From positions 9,214-73,213 of the forward strand of contig CAVTJG010000023.1 in NCBI GenBank assembly GCA_963735025.1: a stretch of DNA of 64,000 bases. Reading direction: 5' to 3'. Position numbers and translations under genes: made by a program. Source of the stretch: JAABRB01 sp963735025 (GTDB lineage Bacteria; Pseudomonadota; Gammaproteobacteria; Burkholderiales; SG8-39). The notes under the pieces are model-generated. The model was not told the origin of the DNA. It did no database searches and saw only the letters and a program-made list of their open reading frames with translations. The number at the start of each line of letters is the position of its first letter. Position 1 is the stretch's first letter. Positions 33,286-44,152 of the stretch are shown here, piece by piece.

Positions 33286-34377
33286 CTACTGCGGAGCGGA
33301 GAGAACGACGAGCGTTCCGTCGGCGAGCGCGTACACGAGCTCTTGCTGCCCGTCCTCGTGCAGGTCTGCGGCAATCACGGCGCTCTGGATCGGTGCGGAA
33401 TGACCGATGCGTTGCAGTTCGCGAAACTGTCCTCCGGCAAACGTGACGACACGCAGCGTCCGGCGATCGGTGCCCGGAACGGCCAGGTCCATGACACGGT
33501 CACCGTTCGCATCGAGGATCGCCGCCAGACCGAGCTCGTCGGTACCGATTGCATGATTTGAAAATCCGGACTCTCTTTGCACGATCGTCAGCCGCTCGCC
33601 TGCACGCCGATAGAGCGTCAACCAGCCGCCGATGTGCGGCGTGACCACTGCCGCGATCTCCGCCTCTCCGTCGCCGTCGAAGTCTGCCACGCCGATCGGG
33701 TTCAGCCACCGCTGCGGCGTCCCGATGGATGCGGATTCGGCGAGCCGCTGGAGGCGATCGCCGACGATCCCGAGCAGCAGTACCGCCGCGCCGCCGGTTG
33801 ACGAGGACTGCACCGTCAGCACCGCGTCCCGGCCCCAGGCATTGACCAGCCGCGGGAGGCGGTCCTCGATGACCGAATCCGGCGGGGCGGAATACTGCAC
33901 CACGCGTCCGCTCGCAGTGAGTGCCCGGATCGAGGCGGCGTTTTCCGGTCGTACGAAGATGCCGTGCCGGTATCGCTCGGTGGGTTCTGCCAGCCACACC
34001 TCGCGCAATTCACCGGATCCGTGCTGCGACCGGGTTCCCGGAAGCACATCGGAATGCTCGCCCGAAGGGTCCGTCGAACACGCAGGGAGGGCGCGCAGCT
34101 TGATGGACCCAGGCTCGAGGTCGACGAGAAAGCGGCGCCGGTCCTGTAGCAGGACGACGACTTGTGCATCCCGAAAGGCGGCGGGGTCGGACGGACAGCG
34201 CTCGCCCGGAGCCAGCCGCGCGATCGGACCGGGCAGCGGCGCTGCGAGCACCGTCATCGCAGCTCGTTCCGCGCCGATCGTGAGATTTCCCGCGCCAAGG
34301 GTGCACATCGTCAGTGCGGTCGCCAAGATCCGGCGCCGCCCCCGCGCGCCGCCGCTACGCGCACGACGCTGGCGCAA
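33286..34377 (-). CDS. Exported FG-GAP/VCBS-repeat protein
   Basis: About 363 residues starting probably at TTG 34377, five bases beyond the acnA stop, with an Arg-rich export signal (LRQRRARSGGARGRRRILATALTMC). The remainder is beta-rich with metal-loop repeats: GVADFDGDGEAEIAAVV and ILDANGDRVMDLAVPG match FG-GAP calcium-binding loops, and a third weaker one is DLHEDGQQELVYAL. Such propellers bind calcium and mediate adhesion or assembly in the envelope. Its role here is unknown. The start is uncertain; ATG codons further in (ALTMC, RAAM) are alternatives. Confidence 0.75.
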   Translation of the reverse strand: MRQRRARSGGARGRRRILATALTMCTLGAGNLTIGAERAAMTVLAAPLPGPIARLAPGERCPSDPAAFRDAQVVVLLQDRRRFLVDLEPGSIKLRALPACSTDPSGEHSDVLPGTRSQHGSGELREVWLAEPTERYRHGIFVRPENAASIRALTASGRVVQYSAPPDSVIEDRLPRLVNAWGRDAVLTVQSSSTGGAAVLLLGIVGDRLQRLAESASIGTPQRWLNPIGVADFDGDGEAEIAAVVTPHIGGWLTLYRRAGERLTIVQRESGFSNHAIGTDELGLAAILDANGDRVMDLAVPGTDRRTLRVVTFAGGQFRELQRIGHSAPIQSAVIAADLHEDGQQELVYALADGTLVVLSAPQ

Positions 34378-34381
34378 GGTG

Positions 34382-37240
<2,859 letters not shown>

Positions 37241-37243
37241 TTC

Positions 37244-37786
37244 CTAGCTTCCCTTCTTGCCTTGTTTTGAAAGTTTGTATTGCGCAAAATTCATGTTCCG
37301 GTACCCGCCCGACGCAACGAAGTCCGCGAGCAGCATGAATTCAACCGGATCCCTGATTCGGCCCACGTGCTTGGCGATGGGTTTGCCGTCCAGGCCGTAG
37401 AACATGAAGGTCGGAGTTCCCTTGATCGGGATCGAACGGGCGTATTCCTTTTCCGTCCATTCCTTGCCATCGAAATCCGTGATCGCCAGCGCGCCGAGCG
37501 TATCGAGCGGCAGGAGAACGAATCGCTCGCGGTAGTAGGACTGCACGTCCTCCCGAGACAGGATGTTCGCCTTCATCCACTGGCAGGACGGGCAGTCCTC
37601 GAAGTGATACATGACCATGATGCCTTGCTTGCCGGCGCGCCTGGCATCCGCGAGTTCCGCGCGGAAGTCGCCGAGAAAGGGCTGGAAGAAATGGTCCATC
37701 GCATCGCGGGCGTGCGCGGGACCGCCGGCAGTGACGAACAAGGCAATCAGGGCGAGTGCGCGCAACGATCGGGCGAGAGCATTCAT
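37244..37786 (-). CDS. Periplasmic thioredoxin-fold protein (SoxW-like)
   Basis: A 180-residue protein with an N-terminal signal peptide (about 1–26, ending near AHARDA). The thioredoxin fold contains the redox pair CPSC in HFEDCPSCQWM, a YYRERFVLL strand and the cis-Pro motif GTPTFMFYG. The fold fits the SoxW/DsbE-like group that reduces or protects cysteines in the periplasm. Gene order puts it directly before acnA, but a functional link to aconitase is not evident. The region upstream (37787–38019) holds the palindromic repeat. Confidence 0.85.
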   Translation of the reverse strand: MNALARSLRALALIALFVTAGGPAHARDAMDHFFQPFLGDFRAELADARRAGKQGIMVMYHFEDCPSCQWMKANILSREDVQSYYRERFVLLPLDTLGALAITDFDGKEWTEKEYARSIPIKGTPTFMFYGLDGKPIAKHVGRIRDPVEFMLLADFVASGGYRNMNFAQYKLSKQGKKGS

Positions 37787-37894
37787 GGCGCAGCGGATTC
37801 CGGTTCGGGGACGCAGGGAGACGTATCGATGGCGACCGGTATTCTACGGGGACTGTCGGGTGAGTGGTTGCCCGGGTAAGAAACCTCTGAGCAA

Positions 37895-38000
37895 GTCATC
37901 CCCGCGCAAGCGGGGAGCCAGCAAGCGGGGAGCCAGCAAGCGGGGATCCAGAATCCCTTCGAATCCGCTCGGTCTGGATTCCCGCAGTCGGGGGAATGAC
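37895..38000. repeat. Imperfect palindromic intergenic repeat with an internal triplicate of a 15-mer
   Basis: The ends GTCATCCCCG and GGGGAATGAC are near inverted repeats, as in short dispersed palindromic elements of betaproteobacteria. Inside, the 15-mer GCAAGCGGGGAGCCA repeats three times in tandem (37906–37920, 37921–37935, 37936–37950, the last with one change), followed by GAATCCC and GGATTCCC parts that fold back. It looks like a non-autonomous dispersed repeat; I cannot search the rest of the genome. Confidence 0.6.
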
Positions 38001-38019
38001 GGAATTCCGCGGAGCTACC

Positions 38020-38424
38020 CTAGCTTTTGGGGTAAGGCAGCCTGAGGCAGTGATAGGCCGCGCCCGATTCGCTCCGCTTGACGGACATGGCCGACAGCCC
38101 GCCCTTGCCGTCGCTCAGCGAGCGCACGAAGAAGGGTTGACCCGCCTCGGGACTGAGCTGGACCCAGCCGCCATCGCCCGCTGACACCCGTGCCATGCCC
38201 GCCACGGCGCGGGCAAACCCGTCCACTTCGACCAGGTCGGTGCGCGTTGCGCCGCTCTGCTCGTGGGCGACCCCGATGTACAGAATCGGAGGGGTTTTCG
38301 ATCCCGCATCCTCGGGTAGCCGGCATTCCCAGGCTCCGGCCATGAACTGGACCGGCTCCTGCGCCATAAGGGGCGTCGTGGCGGCTGCCACGAGCGCCGC
38401 AATGAGCGTTGCGCTTTTCTTCAT
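38020..38424 (-). CDS. Small exported hypothetical protein
   Basis: A 134-residue protein starting at ATG after GGAGACC. A typical signal peptide (KKSATLIAALVAAATTPLMAQ) precedes about 110 residues, rich in Gly and Ser, with two Cys (WECRLP and YHCLRL) that may form a disulfide bond. I recognise no domain. It is isolated between the repeat element and the CitE-like gene. The function is unknown. Confidence 0.65.
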   Translation of the reverse strand: MKKSATLIAALVAAATTPLMAQEPVQFMAGAWECRLPEDAGSKTPPILYIGVAHEQSGATRTDLVEVDGFARAVAGMARVSAGDGGWVQLSPEAGQPFFVRSLSDGKGGLSAMSVKRSESGAAYHCLRLPYPKS

Positions 38425-38512
38425 GTTGGTCTCCATCCTTCGCCTGCCGCGCCCGGCGGCAATGCGCACAGTTTACTCCGGCCATGCATCTGTCATGAAA
38501 CCAGCTGCGCCT

Positions 38513-39499
38513 TCACGCGAAAAATGCCCTTTCCGCATCGGGGGGGAGCGCCATACCGGTCACGCGGGCCTTCTGCAGCAGCTCCCAGTAGTAGCGGTAG
38601 CTCGCCCGGTCGTGAAGCTCCCCTGCATGCTGGATGGGACCCCAGCCCGCCGCACGGGCCGCGAGGAGGATGGCCGCCGCCGTTTGCACTTCCGAGAGAT
38701 CGGGTTTCATCGCCGCCACGATCGGTTCGATCTGGGCCGGATGAATCGAGTACATGCGCAGGAACCCGAACTCGAGCCGGGCGCGGCGAGCATCTGAATG
38801 AATCTGCGCAGCGTTCTTAAGGTCGAGCGTCACGCTGTGCGCCGGAACGATACCGTTGGCGAGTGCCGCGGCGACGAGGTCCGTCTTGGCGCGTACCAGG
38901 AGCGGGTGCTCGAACTGGCCCGGCGAGCGCATGGCCGACGCGGGAATCGCGCCGTGGTGGCCAGAGACGAAGTCGAGCAGGCCGAAGTCGAGCGCCTGCA
39001 TCCACGGGAGCGCAGCAATCTCGAAGGCCTCGCGCAGGGCGCCGTGGGTCTCGACGATGACGTGGATCGGTAGCTCCCGCCGCACTCCGTGGTGGGCCGC
39101 CACCTGCTGGACGTGAATGATCGTTTCGGCGACCTGAGCGGCGGTCGTCGGCTTGGGAATGGTCACGTAGGCCAGCGCCTCTCCGGCGCCGCCGACCAGT
39201 ATCTCGATATCGCGACGGCAATGTGGGTGCGTCGGATCGTGAATGCGAACGCCGGCCCTGCGATGCCGGTTGGCCGGGCTGTTCAGGACGCGCACGATCA
39301 TCTCGGCGTGCTCGGTCTCGCGCCCGGTCGGGGCACCGTCTTCGCAGTCGCAGGTCAGATCGAAGATCGGTCCCAGTCGGTCCTGCAGCTCGAGCGCCTT
39401 GACGATCAGCTTTTCCGAGCCGGCGTAGTGCTCGCAGGACGGGATCGCCGGGAAGGGCTTTTCGCCCTTGAACAGCGCATCGCTTGGATGGGTGGCCAC
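38513..39499 (-). CDS. HpcH/HpaI-aldolase / CitE-like lyase
   Basis: A 328-residue protein of the CitE-like branch: DLTCDCEDGAPTG near residue 45, VIVETHGAL in the second half and LEFGFLRMYSIHPAQIEPI with the metal and CoA-binding residues. Related enzymes are L-malyl-CoA/beta-methylmalyl-CoA lyase, citrate-lyase beta and citramalyl-CoA lyase. The gene probably starts at GTG 39499 with only a weak ribosome site. It follows mdh on the minus strand after about 65 bases containing a strong hairpin. The reaction is not decidable; the neighbours suggest use of a C4–C5 acyl-CoA (inference). Confidence 0.82.
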   Translation of the reverse strand: MATHPSDALFKGEKPFPAIPSCEHYAGSEKLIVKALELQDRLGPIFDLTCDCEDGAPTGRETEHAEMIVRVLNSPANRHRRAGVRIHDPTHPHCRRDIEILVGGAGEALAYVTIPKPTTAAQVAETIIHVQQVAAHHGVRRELPIHVIVETHGALREAFEIAALPWMQALDFGLLDFVSGHHGAIPASAMRSPGQFEHPLLVRAKTDLVAAALANGIVPAHSVTLDLKNAAQIHSDARRARLEFGFLRMYSIHPAQIEPIVAAMKPDLSEVQTAAAILLAARAAGWGPIQHAGELHDRASYRYYWELLQKARVTGMALPPDAERAFFA

Positions 39500-39534
39500 G
39501 CTTTTGGGCGTAAGGGTGCGAGTCGAGGGGTGGC

Positions 39535-39557
39535 GCGCACGGGCAGGGCCCGTGCGC
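39535..39557 (-). promoter_or_regulatory. Strong hairpin between mdh and the CitE-like gene
   Basis: GCGCACGGGC and GCCCGTGCGC form a perfect 10-bp stem with a 3-base loop, seven bases after the mdh stop. There is no U-run after it, so it is more likely a stability element protecting the mdh 3' end than a terminator. Confidence 0.5.
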
Positions 39558-39563
39558 CACGGC

Positions 39564-40550
39564 TCAACCGAGGAGGTGCTTCACGCCGTCCCGCTCCTCG
39601 AGCAGCTCCTTGAGGGTGTGGTCCATGCGCTCGCGGCTGAAAGCGTCGATTTCGAGACCCTGCACGATCTGGTATTCGCCGGCCGCGCAGGTCACGGGAA
39701 ATCCGAAGATGACGCCGTCGGGAATCCCGTACGCGCTCCCGTCCGAGGCGATGCCCATCGTGACCCATTTCCCGTTGGTGCCCAGCACCCAGTCACGCAT
39801 GTGGTCGATCGCGGCGTTTGCCGCGGAGGCCGCGGAGGAGGCGCCGCGCGCCTCGATGATGGCCGCGCCGCGCTTGCCGACGGTCGGAATGAACGTGTCC
39901 CGGTTCCAATTGTCGTCGTTGATCAGGGTCTTCACGGCCTTGCCGCCCGCCGTGGCGAACCGGTAGTCCGGATACATCGTCGGGGAGTGGTTGCCCCACA
40001 CGAGCATCTTCTCGATGTGGCCGACGGGAACGCCGATCTTCGCTGCGATCTGCGAGACCGCCCGGTTATGGTCGAGGCGCATCATTCCCGTGAAGTTGCG
40101 GGGACTCAGTCCGGGTGCGCTCTTCATCGCGATCAGTGCGTTCGTGTTGGCCGGGTTGCCGACGACCAGGACCTTGACTGAGCGCCGCGCGGACGCATCG
40201 AGTGCCTTGCCCTGGACCGTGAAGATCGCACCGTTCGCCTCGAGCAGATCCTTGCGCTCCATGCCCTTGGTGCGCGGACGTGCGCCGACCAGCAGCGCGT
40301 AGTCGGCGTCGCGAAACGCGAGATTCGGGTCGTCTGTGGCGACCACCCCGGCGAGGAGCGGAAACGCGCAATCCTCGAGCTCCATCACGACGCCCCGGAG
40401 AGCGTTCTGTGCCTGGGGAATCTCGAGCAGTTGGAGAATGACCGGCTGATCCTTGCCGAGCATCTCGCCGCTCGCGATTCGAAACAGCAGGCTGTACCCG
40501 ATCTGGCCGGCGGCGCCGGTGACTGCTACGCGTACGGGGGCTTTACTCAT
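39564..40550 (-). CDS. mdh: Malate dehydrogenase
   Basis: A 328-residue NAD-dependent malate dehydrogenase. It has TGAAGQIGYSLLFRIASGEM (the Rossmann motif of the cytosolic/bacterial type), the substrate-binding ARPRTKGMERKDLL with conserved Arg residues, NPANTNALIAM, RLDHNRA, and the catalytic GNHSPTMYPD His. The length is typical. It oxidises malate to oxaloacetate in the TCA cycle. It is divergent from the gntR gene with the operator between them, and so is likely under that regulator's control. Confidence 0.96.
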   Translation of the reverse strand: MSKAPVRVAVTGAAGQIGYSLLFRIASGEMLGKDQPVILQLLEIPQAQNALRGVVMELEDCAFPLLAGVVATDDPNLAFRDADYALLVGARPRTKGMERKDLLEANGAIFTVQGKALDASARRSVKVLVVGNPANTNALIAMKSAPGLSPRNFTGMMRLDHNRAVSQIAAKIGVPVGHIEKMLVWGNHSPTMYPDYRFATAGGKAVKTLINDDNWNRDTFIPTVGKRGAAIIEARGASSAASAANAAIDHMRDWVLGTNGKWVTMGIASDGSAYGIPDGVIFGFPVTCAAGEYQIVQGLEIDAFSRERMDHTLKELLEERDGVKHLLG

Positions 40551-40706
40551 TCGGGCAGGCTCCTACAAGGATGGGACTGTTGCTAACGAGAGCGGATGGC
40601 GAGGATAGCGCGGACTATGCCGGACAGCGTGCCCGTGCGCCATGCTGCGGCGCGACCATTCGCGAGTTTAGGCGGGGCGCCGGAAAGCTGTCAATTCCGA
40701 TCAAAT

Positions 40707-40727
40707 ATCTTATGTCTTATATAAGAT
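40707..40727. promoter_or_regulatory. GntR/HutC-type operator between mdh and gntR
   Basis: ATCTTAT GTCTTAT ATAAGAT: two tandem left half-sites (40707–40713, 40714–40720) and one right half-site (40721–40727). TCTTATATAAGA at 40715–40726 is a perfect palindrome. The AT-rich block stands out against the G+C-rich surroundings. It lies midway between divergent mdh and the HutC-type regulator, so it is a good candidate binding site for that regulator controlling both directions. Confidence 0.6.
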
Positions 40728-40762
40728 AGACGCGCAGGCGGGATTGTGGCAGATTACCGACC

Positions 40763-41491
40763 ATGCGCGGTGCCGCCCCCACGTTCCTGCCGCTCTACCA
40801 GCAGATCAAGGACCTGATCATCAGGGGCTTGGATGGTGGCGCCTGGAAACCCGGCCAGGCGATTCCGAGCGAGTTCGAACTGGCGGAGCGTTTCCGCGTC
40901 AGCCAGGGCACGGTACGCAAGGCGGTCGACGCGCTCGCGGCCGAGAACGTTCTCGTTCGGCGCCAGGGCAAGGGCACCTACGTTGCCACACATGGCGAGC
41001 TGCGCCAGCAGTTTCGCTTTCTGCGCCTCATGCCGAACGAAGGCGAGCCCGCGCAGTACGAGAGTCGGGCATCCGAATTTCGGCGTGCGCGTGCCAGCGT
41101 CGAGGCGGCCCGTCTCCTGGACCTGAAACCGGGCGATGGGGTGATCGTGATCCGGCGCGTGCTGTCGTTCGGCGGTGTGCCTGCCGTGTTCGAGGACATC
41201 ACGCTTCCGGCGGCGACTTTCAAGGGCCTGTCCGCGGCCAAGCTGGCTGCGCATCGCGGGTCGATCTATCACCTCTACGAGGCCGAGTTCGGAATCCAGA
41301 TGATCCGCGCAGACGAGAAGCTGCGCGCGGTTGCTGCCGATGCTGCGACGGCGACGGCGCTCGGACTCGCAAGAGGCACGCCGCTCCTCAGCGTCGAGCG
41401 TGTGGCCTTCACGTACGGCGATCGCCCGGTCGAGTATCGGCACGGACTGTGTCGCACCGATACGCACTACTACCGCAATCGGCTCGGGTGA
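40763..41491 (+). CDS. GntR-family regulator, HutC subfamily
   Basis: A 242-residue protein. An N-terminal winged helix (about 8–75) contains LYQQIKDLIIRGLDGGAWKPGQAIPSE, FELAERFRVSQGTVRKAVDALAAENVLVRRQGKGTYV. The UTRA effector domain (about 95–235) includes ARASVEAARLLDL, VLSFGGVPAVFEDI and the end DRPVEYRHGLCRTDTHYYRN. It lies between mdh and sdhCDAB, a place often occupied by a HutC-like regulator in betaproteobacteria. It probably senses a TCA-cycle intermediate (inference) and acts at the operator at 40707–40727. Confidence 0.9.
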   Translation: MRGAAPTFLPLYQQIKDLIIRGLDGGAWKPGQAIPSEFELAERFRVSQGTVRKAVDALAAENVLVRRQGKGTYVATHGELRQQFRFLRLMPNEGEPAQYESRASEFRRARASVEAARLLDLKPGDGVIVIRRVLSFGGVPAVFEDITLPAATFKGLSAAKLAAHRGSIYHLYEAEFGIQMIRADEKLRAVAADAATATALGLARGTPLLSVERVAFTYGDRPVEYRHGLCRTDTHYYRNRLG

Positions 41492-41550
41492 GATGGAAGA
41501 GGGGCAGCGCCAGCCCACAGCAATTCGCGCCACAAGTATGTTTGATGGCT

Positions 41551-41559
41551 TGATATAAT
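41551..41559 (+). promoter_or_regulatory. Extended −10 promoter of the sdh–suc operon
   Basis: TGATATAAT is a TGn extended −10 box (TATAAT at 41554–41559), 72 bases before the sdhC start. No clear −35 box precedes it at the usual distance, which extended −10 promoters tolerate. The region from here to 41631 would be the leader. Confidence 0.55.
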
Positions 41560-41631
41560 CCGCCCGCTCTTTTCGGTCAGATGCGCGGTCAGATGCGGGG
41601 CGACGGCGCCGAACAGCGAGGAAAGTGATCG

Positions 41632-42021
41632 ATGAATGATGCCGCGGTAAAGAAGAAGCGTCCCGTCTACCTCGACCTCGTCCGTATTCGTCTTCCCTTG
41701 CCGGGTGTCGTCTCGATCCTGCATCGGATCAGCGGACTGCTCCTGTTTGTCCTCGCATTCTGGCTGCTCGCTCTGCTGGACAAGAGCCTTGCCTCTCCGG
41801 AGGGATACGCACAGATCAGGGAAACGGTCGGTCATCCGATCGCGAAGCTCGTGCTCTTTGGCCTCGGGTGGGCGTTTCTGCACCATTTCTGTGCCGGAAT
41901 CCGCTACCTGCTCATCGACATGCACATCGGAGTCGACCTGGCGAGCGCGCGGGCAACGAGCTGGGCCGTTTTCGCGGTGAGCATTGTGCTCACGTTGATG
42001 TTCGGAGTCTGGCTATGGTGA
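41632..42021 (+). CDS. sdhC: Succinate dehydrogenase cytochrome b556 subunit
   Basis: A 129-residue membrane subunit with three helices. The N-terminal RPVYLDLVRIRLPLPGVVSILHRISG block holds quinone-binding Ser/Arg and the haem-side FLHHFCAGIRYLLIDMHIG block carries the axial His region. It anchors SdhAB to the membrane with SdhD and passes electrons to ubiquinone. It begins the plus-strand operon and overlaps sdhD by seven bases. Confidence 0.94.
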   Translation: MNDAAVKKKRPVYLDLVRIRLPLPGVVSILHRISGLLLFVLAFWLLALLDKSLASPEGYAQIRETVGHPIAKLVLFGLGWAFLHHFCAGIRYLLIDMHIGVDLASARATSWAVFAVSIVLTLMFGVWLW

Positions 42022-42362
42022 AGCGAATCGTCGTCGGCGCCCACTACGGATTCCGCGACTGGCTGGCGCAGCGAGTCACTGCGGTCGTGATGGCGGTCTA
42101 CACGATCGCCTTTCTTTTCGCCTTTCTGGTGACTCGGCCAGCGGACCATGCGGCGTGGCAGGCATTCTTCGCACAAGGCTGGCTGCGCTTCGCGACGCTG
42201 CTCTTTTTTCTGAGCCTGTTCTATCACGCCTGGATCGGCGTTCGCGATGTGCTGATGGACTATATCAAGCCGGTGTGGCTGCGCCTTGCGCTCGAGGTAC
42301 TCGTGATCCTCGCGCTGGTCGGTTACGCGGGCTGGGCCGTACAGATTCTCTGGAGGAGCTGA
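42015..42362 (+). CDS. sdhD: Succinate dehydrogenase hydrophobic membrane anchor
   Basis: A 115-residue protein with three membrane helices. RDWLAQRVTAVVMAVYTIAF is the first, and LFYHAWIGVRDVLMDYIKP carries the conserved haem-ligand His and the quinone-site Asp-Tyr. ATG at 42015 overlaps the sdhC stop. It completes the membrane domain of complex II. Confidence 0.93.
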   Translation: MVKRIVVGAHYGFRDWLAQRVTAVVMAVYTIAFLFAFLVTRPADHAAWQAFFAQGWLRFATLLFFLSLFYHAWIGVRDVLMDYIKPVWLRLALEVLVILALVGYAGWAVQILWRS

Positions 42363-42365
42363 GCA

Positions 42366-44132
42366 ATGCCGCTGGTCACGCGAAAATTCGATGCCGTCGT
42401 CGTGGGCGCCGGTGGCGCGGGCCTGCGCGCAGCGCTGCAGCTGTCGGAGGCGGGATTGAACGTTGCGGTCCTTTCCAAGGTCTTTCCCACCCGTTCGCAC
42501 ACTGTCGCGGCCCAGGGCGGCATCGGCGCGGCGCTCGGAAACATGGGGGAGGACTCCTGGCAGTGGCACATGTACGACACCGTCAAGGGTTCCGACTGGC
42601 TAGGTGACCAGGACACGATCGAATATGTTTGCCGCGAGGCACCGCGCTGCGTCATCGAGCTGGAGCATTTCGGGATGCCGTTCGACCGCAATGACAACGG
42701 TACCGTGTACCAACGACCGTTCGGCGGCCACATGCAGAACATGGGTGCAGGCCCGGCGGTCCAACGCTCGTGCTGTGCGGCCGATCGCACCGGACACGCG
42801 ATGCTGCACACGCTGTATCAGCGCAACGTCCGCGCAAACACCCGTTTCTTCGTCGAATGGCTGGCGCTCGACCTGGTGCGTGACTCGTCAGGCCACGTGC
42901 TCGGCGTGACGGCGCTCGAGATGGAGACCGGGGAGGTCAACCTGTTCCACGCCCGGGCGACGCTCTTCGCCACCGGCGGTTGCGGACGTATCTTTTTTTC
43001 CTCCACGAATGCGTTCATCAATACCGGGGATGGCCTGGGCATGGCCGCACGCGCGGGAATCCCGCTCGAGGACATGGAGTTCTACCAGTTTCATCCCACC
43101 GGGGTGTACGGGGCAGGGGTCCTGATCACGGAAGGCGTACGGGGCGAAGGCGGCATGCTGCTCAACAAGAGCGGCGAGCGGTTCATGGAGCGCTACGCGC
43201 CGAATGCGAAGGATCTTGCCAGCCGCGACGTCGTATCGCGCGCCATGGCGACCGAGATCAAGGAAGGCCGGGGTTGCGGGCCCAATGCGGATTTTCTGCT
43301 GCTCAAGCTCGATCATCTCGGCCCCGAGGTCATAGAGAAGCGCCTGCCCGGGATACGCGAGATCTCCATCAAGTTTGCGAACGCGGACCCCGTTCGGGAT
43401 CCGATACCGGTCGTGCCGACGGCGCATTATCAGATGGGCGGCATCCCGACGAACTACCTTGGCGAGGTCATCGTGCCCGGGGCCGGCGGACCCGGCACGC
43501 CGGTTCCCGGCTTCTACGCCGCGGGGGAATGCGCTTGCGCGTCCGTGCACGGTGCCAACCGATTGGGCACGAACTCGCTCACGGATCTGGTCGTGCTCGG
43601 TAAAGCCGCGGGAGACTCGGTCATCCGCTTCCTTCGCGAGAACCCGGGGCACCAGACGTTGCCCGCGGATGCCGGCGAACGATCGCTTGCGCGTCTTGCA
43701 CGGCTCGACGGCCAGAAGGACGGCGAGAGCGTGCCCAAGGTGGGTGAGGAATTGCGCCGGAGCATGCAGGCGCACTGCGGGGTATTTCGCTTCCCGGACC
43801 TGCTCGCCGAGGGCGTGAGCAAGATTCGCGAGCTCGGCGAGCGGGTTGCGCGTACGGAGATCAAGGACAAGAGCAAGATCTTCAACACTGCGCGCGTCGA
43901 GGCGCTCGAACTCGACAATTTGATGGAGGCCGCGCGTGCGACAATGATTGCGGCCGATGCGCGCAAGGAATCCCGCGGCGCGCACGATCGTGCCGATTTC
44001 CACGAGCGCGACGACGCAAACTGGCTGAAGCACAGTCTCTGGTTCAAGGAAGGGGACCGGCTGGAGTACAAGCCGGTGACCCTGAAGCCGCTCACCGCCG
44101 AGTCGATCGCGCCGAAGGCGCGCACCTACTAA
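42366..44132 (+). CDS. sdhA: Succinate dehydrogenase flavoprotein subunit
   Basis: A 588-residue flavoprotein. It has the FAD Rossmann motif VVGAGGAGLRAAL (about 11–23), the FAD-attachment His in RSHTVAAQGG, HPTGVYGAGVLITEGVRGEGG around the active site, and the succinate-binding Arg region in TAHYQMGGIPTN. It oxidises succinate to fumarate. It starts three bases after sdhD, in an unbroken sdhCDAB run. Confidence 0.97.
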   Translation: MPLVTRKFDAVVVGAGGAGLRAALQLSEAGLNVAVLSKVFPTRSHTVAAQGGIGAALGNMGEDSWQWHMYDTVKGSDWLGDQDTIEYVCREAPRCVIELEHFGMPFDRNDNGTVYQRPFGGHMQNMGAGPAVQRSCCAADRTGHAMLHTLYQRNVRANTRFFVEWLALDLVRDSSGHVLGVTALEMETGEVNLFHARATLFATGGCGRIFFSSTNAFINTGDGLGMAARAGIPLEDMEFYQFHPTGVYGAGVLITEGVRGEGGMLLNKSGERFMERYAPNAKDLASRDVVSRAMATEIKEGRGCGPNADFLLLKLDHLGPEVIEKRLPGIREISIKFANADPVRDPIPVVPTAHYQMGGIPTNYLGEVIVPGAGGPGTPVPGFYAAGECACASVHGANRLGTNSLTDLVVLGKAAGDSVIRFLRENPGHQTLPADAGERSLARLARLDGQKDGESVPKVGEELRRSMQAHCGVFRFPDLLAEGVSKIRELGERVARTEIKDKSKIFNTARVEALELDNLMEAARATMIAADARKESRGAHDRADFHERDDANWLKHSLWFKEGDRLEYKPVTLKPLTAESIAPKARTY

Positions 44133-44152
44133 CCAGTTTGGAGAGTTTCCGC

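Noticed and set aside
37906..37950. Three tandem copies of a 15-mer as a possible CRISPR
   Set aside because: Copies are directly adjacent with no spacers, and no cas genes are present.
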